A stretch of DNA of 64,000 nucleotides from Allomuricauda ruestringensis DSM 13258 (GTDB lineage: Bacteria; Bacteroidota; Bacteroidia; Flavobacteriales; Flavobacteriaceae): NCBI RefSeq assembly GCF_000224085.1, contig NC_015945.1:3778423-3842422 (forward strand), read 5' to 3'. The position numbers and the translations under genes are program-made. This document shows positions 1-6,943 of this stretch, in pieces (position 1 is the first letter of the stretch; each line of letters begins with the position of its first letter). The notes beneath the pieces are model-generated. The model did no database searches. It was given only the letters and a program-made list of their open reading frames with translations, and was not told the origin of the DNA.

Positions 1-310
<310 letters not shown>

Positions 311-399
311 CTAATTTTAAAACGCATATTTAAACGATGTAAAATAACCGTTCAGCAACATTTAACTACCCCTTAACAAGTTTAGCTTCTTGGGTTGCT

Positions 400-407
400 T
401 ACTTTTG
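400..407 (+). promoter_or_regulatory. Candidate -7 promoter element (TACTTTTG)
   Basis: TACTTTTG matches the Bacteroidota -7 consensus TAnnTTTG exactly. No good TTG is seen 17-23 bases upstream. Transcription would begin near 411, which leaves almost no leader before ATG 416 and about 20 bases before ATG 434. Confidence 0.35.
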
Positions 408-415
408 GTTGTCAA

Positions 416-1822
416 ATGAATCGTTCCCTGTATATGGTAAGATTTTTACTCGGCCTCACCTTAATGTCAACTTTTGTATCGTGCTCTGATTCTTCAGAAA
501 GCGGTTCCTCAGTTTTTTTTGGTGGTGAAATTGTAAATCCGACTAGCGATTATGTGGTACTTTACCACAACGATTCTTATGTGGATTCCGTAAAGCTCGA
601 CGATAAAAACCACTTTTCTTTCAACTTGAATAACATTGAGGATGGGCTCTATCATTTTGATCATGCCCCAGAACTTCAGTATGTATACTTGAGCCAAGGC
701 GACAGTCTTTTGGCCCGCTTGAACACTGTAGAGTTTGATGAATCTTTGGTGTTCTCGGGAACAGGTAGCGAAATCAATAACTTTTTGATAGAGATTTTCT
801 TAGCCACCGAAAAAGAGGAACCGATCATAAAAAGGTATTACAGCCTAGATCCTGAAGGTTTTAGTAAAAAGATAGACTCCTTGCATGCCCTAAAAATCAA
901 ACAGCTTGAAGAGTTGTCAACGGACAATTTGCTCTCAACCAAAGTTTTGGCCATGGCAGAGGCTTCCATAGATTACAACACCTATATCAACAAAGAAAAG
1001 TATCCCTTCTATCACAAAAAGGAAACTGGTGAGGAAACCATTCATGAACTTGGGGATGATTTTTATGGTTATCGAAAAAGAATAGACTTCAACAATAAGG
1101 ACCTTACCTATTTTAGGCCCTATTTTGATTTTATGAAGTGGCATTTTGGCAATATGTCCTACATGATATGTTTGGAAGATTGCTCCACGGATAAGAAACC
1201 TGTAAGTGACCGTCTGCACTTTAACAAGCATAAACTTGCCCTAGTGGATAGTTTGGTGAACCAAACAGAGCTTAGGGACATTCTTTTTAGGAACGTTGCC
1301 GTGGACTACCTACTACGGGAACACAACCCAAGTAAAGAGGCCACTATTTTTATTGATAAGTTTAAATCCCTCTCCACCAACGAGGAGCACAAGGAAGAAA
1401 TTGAACTGTTGTACAACGGCATCAAAAACTTACAGCCAAACACAACACTTCCAGACATCATGGTCAAAAATTTTAATAACGAAGAGGTCTCTCTAAAAGA
1501 TTTGGCCAATAAAAGGAAGAGTACCGTATTCTATTTTTGGACCGCCGACCAAAAGAGACACTTTATTAATGTAAACAAGCATATTATTACTCTGGAGGAA
1601 AAATACCCACACTACAACTTTGTAGGCATTAACCTAAGAACCAGTCACTCGCAATGGAAACAACTTATGGACGAGTACAAGCTGGACAAAAACAAGCAAT
1701 TTTACGGGGAAAACTTCAAAGAACTACAAATGGCCATGATCATTGACGGGCTCAATAAGTGTGTTATTGCAAAAGACACAGTAGTAGTTGATGGCTTTGC
1801 CAACCTTTTCACTTCTTTATAA
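416..1822 (+). CDS. Lipoprotein with thioredoxin-like C-terminal domain lacking the CXXC motif
   Basis: An exported lipoprotein of about 468 residues. A short hydrophobic signal ends in STFVSC, so it is probably lipid-anchored in an envelope membrane. Residues ~30-130 resemble the beta-rich DUF4369-type domain found before AhpC/TSA domains in Bacteroidota. Residues ~340-468 keep the TlpA/AhpC-TSA pattern (LPDIMVKNFNNEEVSLKDL, then a strand ending YFW), but the usual CXXC after the tryptophan is replaced by TADQKRH. A thiol-disulfide exchange role is therefore unlikely; binding or a scaffold role is inference. ATG 434 (MVRFLLG) is an equally good start and suits the candidate promoter at 400-407 better. 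Confidence 0.8.
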   Translation: MNRSLYMVRFLLGLTLMSTFVSCSDSSESGSSVFFGGEIVNPTSDYVVLYHNDSYVDSVKLDDKNHFSFNLNNIEDGLYHFDHAPELQYVYLSQGDSLLARLNTVEFDESLVFSGTGSEINNFLIEIFLATEKEEPIIKRYYSLDPEGFSKKIDSLHALKIKQLEELSTDNLLSTKVLAMAEASIDYNTYINKEKYPFYHKKETGEETIHELGDDFYGYRKRIDFNNKDLTYFRPYFDFMKWHFGNMSYMICLEDCSTDKKPVSDRLHFNKHKLALVDSLVNQTELRDILFRNVAVDYLLREHNPSKEATIFIDKFKSLSTNEEHKEEIELLYNGIKNLQPNTTLPDIMVKNFNNEEVSLKDLANKRKSTVFYFWTADQKRHFINVNKHIITLEEKYPHYNFVGINLRTSHSQWKQLMDEYKLDKNKQFYGENFKELQMAMIIDGLNKCVIAKDTVVVDGFANLFTSL

Positions 1823-1831
1823 ATAAAAAAA

Positions 1832-1860
1832 CCCCGAATTTACATTCAGGGCCTCTTTTT
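1832..1860. terminator. Bidirectional Rho-independent terminator
   Basis: CCCCGAAT (1832-1839) pairs with ATTCAGGG (1844-1851), with one mismatch and a 4-base loop. A T-rich tract follows on the plus strand and an A-run precedes on the left, which is a U tract for the minus-strand gene. It separates two convergent genes. Confidence 0.75.
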
Positions 1861-1881
1861 AAATTTTTTCTAGATTCCTTA

Positions 1882-2538
1882 TTAGGAATTTCCTTTTTTG
1901 TAATCTTCCAGAAACTTGGCCAAACCAATATCGGTCAATGGATGTTTCAACAATCCATCAATAGAAGATAGTGGACCTGTCATAACATCGGCGCCCAATT
2001 TAGCGCAATCGATCACGTGCATGGTGTGGCGGATGGATGCAGCCAATATTTCGGTTTCAAATCCGTAGTTATCATAAATTAAACGGATTTCTGCGATTAG
2101 GTTAAGACCGTCTGTGGAAATATCGTCCAATCTTCCCAAGAAAGGGGAAACATAATTGGCACCTGCTTTGGCTGCCAATAAGGCCTGACCCGGCGAGAAC
2201 ACCAAAGTACAGTTGGTACGGATACCCTTATCCGAAAAATATTTCAATGCTTTTACACCATCTCTGATCATGGGAACCTTCACCACAATTTGCTCGTGCA
2301 GTTCAGCTAGTTCCTCGCCTTCTTTGACCATTCCATCAAAATCGGTGGCCACTACTTCGGCAGAAACATCTCCATCAACAATATTGCAGATGTCCACGTA
2401 GTGCTTTAAAATATTATCTTTTCCGGTAATACCTTCTTTCGCCATAAGGGAAGGATTGGTGGTTACACCATCCAACACACCCAGTTCTTGGGCTTCCTTA
2501 ATTTGATCAAGGTTGGCAGTATCAATAAAAAACTTCAT
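1882..2538 (-). CDS. tal: Transaldolase, short (FSA/TalC-like) type
   Basis: 218 residues, the length of the compact transaldolase / fructose-6-phosphate aldolase family, a TIM barrel of the cytosol. It opens [16 protein letters not shown] and has the TTNPSL motif at 26-31. The Schiff-base lysine is K87 in VVKVPM. The usual reaction is transfer of a dihydroxyacetone unit in the non-oxidative pentose phosphate pathway; transaldolase and F6P aldolase activity cannot be told apart from sequence alone. It lies 39 bases downstream of an SDR gene on the same strand and ends at the bidirectional terminator. Confidence 0.93.
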   Translation of the reverse strand: MKFFIDTANLDQIKEAQELGVLDGVTTNPSLMAKEGITGKDNILKHYVDICNIVDGDVSAEVVATDFDGMVKEGEELAELHEQIVVKVPMIRDGVKALKYFSDKGIRTNCTLVFSPGQALLAAKAGANYVSPFLGRLDDISTDGLNLIAEIRLIYDNYGFETEILAASIRHTMHVIDCAKLGADVMTGPLSSIDGLLKHPLTDIGLAKFLEDYKKGNS

Positions 2539-2577
2539 TTCTAAGTATTTATAAATTGTTCACTAATACGTGTAAAA

Positions 2578-3393
2578 TTACAACTTATAATGGTTGAGGA
2601 GTAATTTTTCGTAGACTTTGTCGGGTAATATCTTCTTTAACCTAAGGGAAAACTTTTGCAAAAATGCTCCGACAGGGTTGTGTACTTTTGGTTTTTCCTG
2701 GTTGATGATTCTATGTACGGCCTCAGCTACCTGTATAGGGTCTCCCCCACTATCCACATCGTTATTAATGGCTTTTAAGGTTTGAGAATACCTTTCTTCG
2801 TAGGCCGAACCTTCTATTACGGGGGAATGGTACCTGCCCGATGCAATGTTTGTTGCAAAATCCCCTGGCGCCACATTGGTTATAGTGATGCCAAAATCCT
2901 TGGTCTCCATACGCAACGCTTCGGTAATAAGTCCTAAAGCACCTTTGGTGGCGGAATAAAATCCGCGATAAGGCAACCCCATATATCCGGCAATGGATGT
3001 TATATTGATGATGGCTCCCCCACCCTGTTTGCGCATTTGTGGCAAAACGGCCTTCATCACATGTACGGGGCCATGAAAATTAGTATCAAAAACATGAAGT
3101 ATTTCCTCGTGTGGTGTTTCTTCAATAGGACCTGTAATGCCAACACCTGCATTGTTGATCAACACATCCAATCTGTTTTCTTTGGAAATTACATAGGAAA
3201 CTGCCTTTTGAATGCTTTCCACATCCTTTACATCCAACTGAACAAGTTCAAAATCCTTAAAATCGGGATAGTTTTTTGGATTGCGTGTAGTACCATAAAC
3301 GGTAAATCCTTTTTGGGTCAAATATGTTCCGATGGATTTACCAATACCTGAAGAACCGCCGGTGATCAGTACAATTTTTTTATCCATGATCAT
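2578..3393 (-). CDS. Short-chain dehydrogenase/reductase (SDR)
   Basis: About 271 residues with a complete classical SDR signature: cofactor loop TGGSSGIG near residue 11, NNAG near 80, a catalytic serine in NITSIAG, and YSATK for the Tyr-Lys pair. It is a cytosolic NAD(P)H-dependent oxidoreductase; the arginine in TTRNP suggests NADP preference. The substrate cannot be predicted. The open frame extends to 3420, but that would run into the SRP RNA and its terminator, so ATG 3393 (MIMDKK) or 3387 is the start. It may be read with tal. Confidence 0.88.
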   Translation of the reverse strand: MIMDKKIVLITGGSSGIGKSIGTYLTQKGFTVYGTTRNPKNYPDFKDFELVQLDVKDVESIQKAVSYVISKENRLDVLINNAGVGITGPIEETPHEEILHVFDTNFHGPVHVMKAVLPQMRKQGGGAIINITSIAGYMGLPYRGFYSATKGALGLITEALRMETKDFGITITNVAPGDFATNIASGRYHSPVIEGSAYEERYSQTLKAINNDVDSGGDPIQVAEAVHRIINQEKPKVHNPVGAFLQKFSLRLKKILPDKVYEKLLLNHYKL

Positions 3394-3410
3394 CTGATTT
3401 TTGGGTACAA

Positions 3411-3511
3411 AAAAAGGCAAGCTACCTACATCGCACCGCTACGACCACATACCCTTGCTGCGTTCCCGCCCTGGGGGATTCTGCAGGAGCTGGTCGTGTA
3501 GGACTTGCCGA
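3411..3511 (-). ncRNA. ffs: Signal recognition particle RNA (4.5S-type)
   Basis: Read on the minus strand, this contains the conserved SRP hairpin tip: CCTGCAGAATCCCCC, then GGCGGGAACGCAGCAAGG. The outer arms GGCAAG and CTTGCC (3416-3421 and 3504-3509 on the plus strand) close the rod. The 3' arm is followed at once by a run of U, so the molecule ends in its own Rho-independent terminator. With protein Ffh it targets nascent membrane and exported proteins. The length, about 95 nt, fits the small bacterial form. A well-matched promoter lies directly upstream. Confidence 0.93.
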
Positions 3512-3514
3512 CTG

Positions 3515-3544
3515 CAAATATACGACCTTTTATATTTGTGACAA
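3515..3544 (-). promoter_or_regulatory. Promoter of the SRP RNA
   Basis: Reading the minus strand: TTG (3544-3542), a 19-base spacer, then TATATTTG (3522-3515), an exact TAnnTTTG. A start about four bases further falls at 3511, exactly where the folded RNA begins. This is the best-supported promoter in the window. Confidence 0.75.
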
Positions 3545-3668
3545 TCCCAATTCATTCTTAATTTCGGTGTTTTGGATCAATAGCGTCCTAAACGTTTTTT
3601 ATACCCAGCCTTGTATTTTACTAGTGATACCAGTATATCAAGAGGGTAAGGGGGGATTTTTAGGCCGC

Positions 3669-3780
3669 TGACTTATGACTTCAAGACTTAAGACGTATGA
3701 CTTATATGTTTTGTAACACACAAAACATCAATATATTATCTAGGCTCAGTCATATATCTTATGTCCTACAGTCCTATGTC
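3669..3780. repeat. Two facing heptamer-like arrays around a hairpin
   Basis: On the plus strand GACTT-type units start at 3670, 3677, 3685, 3692 and 3699 (steps of 7-8). From 3780 leftwards the minus strand shows GACATAG, GACTGTAG, GACATAA and GACTGAG units with the same spacing. Between them ATGTTTTGT (3706-3714) and ACAAAACAT (3720-3728) form a perfect 9-bp inverted repeat. This fills most of the 312-base gap between the SRP RNA and the gene at 3822. Confidence 0.6.
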
Positions 3781-3821
3781 AAAAATATTTTGGACATTAT
3801 CAGTTTTAGGATTAACAACTT

Positions 3822-4886
3822 ATGATACAAGCAATAAGAACAATGGGCAAACTTTTTTCTATAACCGGGGTATTGCTCTTCTTTTTGGGCTGCGGTGGCA
3901 ATGCCGATCCTGCCAAGCATTTTTCCATTCAGTTGGAAAACAAAAATATACAGCAAAACCAGCAAGTGGGTGTGACACTGAAGAACAAAAAGGACATTGA
4001 AATTTCCGATCTTCGTTATTATATGGACGGGAAAGAATTACTCGTTGAAAACGGAAAACTGACCTTGGATCTACCAACTTTGGGAAACAAAACCTTGGTG
4101 GCCAAATTCAATATTGAAGAACAAGCCGTAGAAGTTGAAAAAAAACTAAGATTACTGGCTGCCGCTGCCCCAGAAGTATATACCTACGAAATCATAAACA
4201 GTTATCCGCACGATACGGGGGCTTACACACAAGGACTGGAGTTTTACAAGGGAACACTTTATGAAAGCACTGGTAAACGAGGCGCTTCAACAGTGAGGAA
4301 AGTAAATTTTGAAACTGGGGAGGTGGTTACCAATATTCCCATGGACGATTCCGTATTTGGAGAAGGCATCACTATAATGAACGATAAATTGTACCAACTT
4401 ACTTGGCAAAGTGGCATGGGGTATGTGTACGATATCTCCAACTTGGAAAAGATAAAAAACTTTACCTATGGTAAAAGTCGTGAAGGTTGGGGGCTCTGTA
4501 ACGATGGCAAAAAAATATTTAAAAGCGATGGTACTGAAAAAATATGGTTCCTAGATCCAGAGACCTTGGAAGAACAAGGCCATATTGAAATCGTGACCAA
4601 CAAATCCATATTTAACAGCGCCAACGAACTGGAATATGTAGCTGGTAAAATCTATGCCAATGTGTACCAAAAAGAAAGTATGATGATCATTGATGCCACT
4701 TCCGGTGCCATAGAAGGGGTCATTAATTTTGGTGGCCTTAAAAACAAAGTAAGCAAGGGACCTGAATGGGACGAAGGAAATTCCGTGCTAAACGGTGTAG
4801 CTTATCACCCAGAAAGAGAAACCTTTTTTGTTACCGGCAAAAACTGGGACAAGCTTTTTGAGGTGAAAATCCGTAAAAAGGACTAA
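3822..4886 (+). CDS. Glutaminyl-peptide cyclotransferase, lipoprotein
   Basis: 354 residues. The signal GVLLFFLGC marks a lipoprotein. An Ig-like stretch (to ~residue 110) precedes a beta-propeller of the plant/bacterial glutamine cyclotransferase family (PF05096), recognisable from HDTGAYTQGLEFYKGTLYES and VFGEGITI...LYQLTW. Family members form pyroglutamate at protein N termini from glutamine, here presumably on exported proteins; Bacteroidota need this because signal peptidase I often leaves Gln+1. The start may be ATG 3843 (MGKLFSI), which gives a tighter signal. Its stop overlaps the next ATG by one base. Confidence 0.9.
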   Translation: MIQAIRTMGKLFSITGVLLFFLGCGGNADPAKHFSIQLENKNIQQNQQVGVTLKNKKDIEISDLRYYMDGKELLVENGKLTLDLPTLGNKTLVAKFNIEEQAVEVEKKLRLLAAAAPEVYTYEIINSYPHDTGAYTQGLEFYKGTLYESTGKRGASTVRKVNFETGEVVTNIPMDDSVFGEGITIMNDKLYQLTWQSGMGYVYDISNLEKIKNFTYGKSREGWGLCNDGKKIFKSDGTEKIWFLDPETLEEQGHIEIVTNKSIFNSANELEYVAGKIYANVYQKESMMIIDATSGAIEGVINFGGLKNKVSKGPEWDEGNSVLNGVAYHPERETFFVTGKNWDKLFEVKIRKKD

Positions 4887-5275
4887 TGAAAAACTACTCC
4901 GAAGTTTTTGATGTAGTCCCAGATGATTTGGACGACCTAAACCATGTAAACAATATTAGGTATGTGGAGTGGATTCAGGATATTTCCAAAAAGCACTGGA
5001 TGCAGGTTGCTCCCAAAGACATTCAAAAATCCATGATATGGGTGGTTCGGCACCACAGCATTACCTACCACAAATCTGCCGTATTGGGCAATACCATTAA
5101 AATAAGAACCTATATTAAAAGCAACAAAGGGCCCATTTCTACCCGTGTGGTAGAAATTAAGAACGATAATACCGATGAGCTATTGGTTAAATCGGTTACC
5201 GAGTGGTGCTTGTTGGATGCAAAGACTTTCCGCCCCAAAAGGGTTCCTGGGGAAATAAAGGTGTTATTTGAATAA
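4886..5275 (+). CDS. Acyl-CoA/acyl-ACP thioesterase, hot-dog fold
   Basis: 129 residues of the 4HBT / acyl-ACP thioesterase group. The opening FDVVPDDLDDLNHVNNIRYVEW holds the Asp-x-x-x-His-(V)-N-N active-site helix pattern. Proteins of this size work as cytosolic dimers or tetramers that hydrolyse acyl thioesters; the acyl group is unknown. It is coupled to the cyclotransferase gene through an overlapping TAATG, so both are translated from one message, but a shared function is not evident. The accessory island begins after it. Confidence 0.87.
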   Translation: MKNYSEVFDVVPDDLDDLNHVNNIRYVEWIQDISKKHWMQVAPKDIQKSMIWVVRHHSITYHKSAVLGNTIKIRTYIKSNKGPISTRVVEIKNDNTDELLVKSVTEWCLLDAKTFRPKRVPGEIKVLFE

Positions 5276-5506
5276 TTCAAAATAAACTACATCCATTACT
5301 TGTTTTAAAAAAAATTATTAACTTCAGGACATTGAAAAAGTAAAAATCGTGGACTTTTATCTTACCTCAACCTCATAGTCGGTTTTTATTTTTCAATATT
5401 CTCAACCTCAACATAATTTAATATAGCCTAGTTTGATTTATCTCAGAGAGGAAACCTATGCTCAAAATTTTAAAAGAAGGCAATTATTAACCTAAATCTT
5501 TTATCT

Positions 5507-5641
5507 ATGTCTAAATCAGATGAATTTAAAGTTGAGGAACTTGAACAGCGCCTTGAGATGGCAAAATGGTCGAACACCTCAAAAGCCGCATGCACTAGTG
5601 GTGATTGTAGAGGATACATCGGTTTTAAAGTTTCAATTTAA
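5507..5641 (+). CDS. Candidate RiPP precursor peptide (44 residues)
   Basis: A short frame from ATG 5507 to TAA 5641. Residues 6-21 (EFKVEELEQRLEMAKW) are charged and amphipathic, like a recognition leader. After TSKAA the tail CTSGDCRGYIGFKVSI holds the only two cysteines, Cys29 and Cys34, and ends at Ile44. A leader/core split near residue 28 is inference. It is the first gene of a same-strand set that includes a PqqD-like domain, the usual binder of such leaders, and an M50 protease. A perfect inverted repeat stands 15 bases after its stop, as expected if the peptide is made in excess over the enzymes. I recognise no described precursor family in it. Confidence 0.62.
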   Translation: MSKSDEFKVEELEQRLEMAKWSNTSKAACTSGDCRGYIGFKVSI

Positions 5642-5655
5642 TCGATGGTTTTATT

Positions 5656-5684
5656 CAACAATGGGGTCATTGACCCCATTGTTG
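5656..5684 (+). terminator. Perfect 14-bp inverted repeat, possible attenuator
   Basis: Arms 5656-5669 (CAACAATGGGGTCA) and 5671-5684 (TGACCCCATTGTTG) are exact complements with one base between. No U tract follows, so full termination is doubtful; partial termination, RNA stabilisation of the upstream peptide message, or a protein site is possible. It lies between the peptide gene and the downstream enzyme genes. Confidence 0.55.
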
Positions 5685-5713
5685 CCATAACAAAGATCAA
5701 TTATTCTGTAGGT

Positions 5714-6895
5714 ATGTTGTCAAAAAAAATATTCATTTATCCCCTGCTATTATCAGTTTGGACATTGTCTTCACAAGTTTTGGTTGATTCAGTTTCAAAG
5801 GCTCCAGTACCTTATGTTGAAATTTTCAACAATAGTAAAATAGGTACCATATCCGATGAACAAGGAAGGTTTTCTTTGGAAATGTTCAATCCAACAGATA
5901 GTGTTTTCTTCAAACATCTAACATACTTAAACATTGAAGGTACGGCCAATGAGTTTTATCCAAAAGACACCATATTTATGGGTCCCCAAGCAATAGAGTT
6001 AAATGAGGTTTTCATAAATAGCTTCAATGCTCGAGATAGTGTAAAAAAAGCAGTATTACTGGCAAAAAAAAACCATCTTACAAGCACATACAAAACTATG
6101 GGCTTTTATAGAGAATATGTCAAAGAGGAAGGTGATGGAGTTTTTCTTGCAGAAGCCTCTTATGTCGGAAGTGTTGAAAATTCAAAAAAGGGAATTGACT
6201 ATCAGATTAAAATTTTAGAAGGCAAAAAAACTGAAAACCTTTCCACTCTTGGAATCAACCTAGAGGGCGGCCCACAAAGACTGTTTGAAATGGGTGATAT
6301 AATAGCTCAGGAAAACCTACTTTTTGACAAATCCAAAATCGATGAGTTTCAGTTTAATCTCGTTGCTATTAAAAATAAAGATGGTGACAAGATATATGAA
6401 ATCAACTTTGAACCAATAACCAATAATTTGGAAAATAATCTTATGGGCACCATATTCTTGGAAGCGGGCAATCTATCATTCGTTGAATTTTGTGCAAAAC
6501 GAGACCCTGTTAAATTGAGGCAATTAGGGAAAATAGTAGAGGCTCGAACTAAAGATAAAAAGTCTCCCGCTCCAAATTTCAATTTAGTTCAATCGGAATT
6601 GATGCTCCGTTTTAGGAAAGAAAGCGGTAAGCAAATTCTAAGTTTTATAAAAATATTCAATCAACTTATGGTTCCCCAAAAGAGCAAATATTTTTTAATA
6701 GACATTAATGCCGCCACCTTAATAACTTCAATAAGTACCAATAAAAAACAAATCAAAACAAATTATAATCCTGAGCAATCATTTGGATATGAACTTGACA
6801 AAGTGCCTCAAGGAGTTTCTTGGAGACCTGACTACACCATATATTTTGGGGAAACCGAAAAAAAAATTCTGAATGATATTACTAGAAAAAAATAA
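5714..6895 (+). CDS. Secreted carboxypeptidase-regulatory-like domain protein
   Basis: About 393 residues. ATG 5714 gives a clean signal peptide (MLSKKIFIYPLLLSVWTLSSQ); the open frame upstream runs through the inverted repeat and is not credible as coding. Residues ~20-100 form a CarboxypepD_reg-like beta sandwich (PYVEIFNNSKIGTISDEQGRF), typical of Bacteroidota envelope proteins. Residues ~110-393 resemble the conserved tails of such proteins but match no enzyme I can name. It is too short for a TonB-dependent receptor and no barrel is evident. It is second in the island; a role in handling, surface display or immunity for the peptide product is inference only. Confidence 0.72.
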   Translation: MLSKKIFIYPLLLSVWTLSSQVLVDSVSKAPVPYVEIFNNSKIGTISDEQGRFSLEMFNPTDSVFFKHLTYLNIEGTANEFYPKDTIFMGPQAIELNEVFINSFNARDSVKKAVLLAKKNHLTSTYKTMGFYREYVKEEGDGVFLAEASYVGSVENSKKGIDYQIKILEGKKTENLSTLGINLEGGPQRLFEMGDIIAQENLLFDKSKIDEFQFNLVAIKNKDGDKIYEINFEPITNNLENNLMGTIFLEAGNLSFVEFCAKRDPVKLRQLGKIVEARTKDKKSPAPNFNLVQSELMLRFRKESGKQILSFIKIFNQLMVPQKSKYFLIDINAATLITSISTNKKQIKTNYNPEQSFGYELDKVPQGVSWRPDYTIYFGETEKKILNDITRKK

Positions 6896-6943
6896 TTCAA
6901 TCTCAAAAACCCAATCCAATGATATGAAAAAATGAATTGAGAA

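Noticed and set aside
3394..3420. Longer N terminus of the SDR protein (MPFFVPKNQ...)
   Set aside because: It would be encoded by the terminator and terminal stem of the SRP RNA; the frame has no need of it and SDR homology begins at MDKK.
5332..5367. Promoter for the accessory island (TTG, then TATCTTAC)
   Set aside because: The -7 box has two mismatches from TAnnTTTG and the spacer is at the limit; no other candidate before 5507 is better, so the promoter remains unassigned.
5645..5713. Longer start for the secreted protein after the peptide gene
   Set aside because: This part runs through the perfect inverted repeat and would precede a normal signal peptide that begins at ATG 5714.
5714..6895. 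TonB-dependent receptor or SusC-type protein
   Set aside because: Only the carboxypeptidase-regulatory-like domain is present; there is no plug, no TonB box and the length is too short for a 22-strand barrel.
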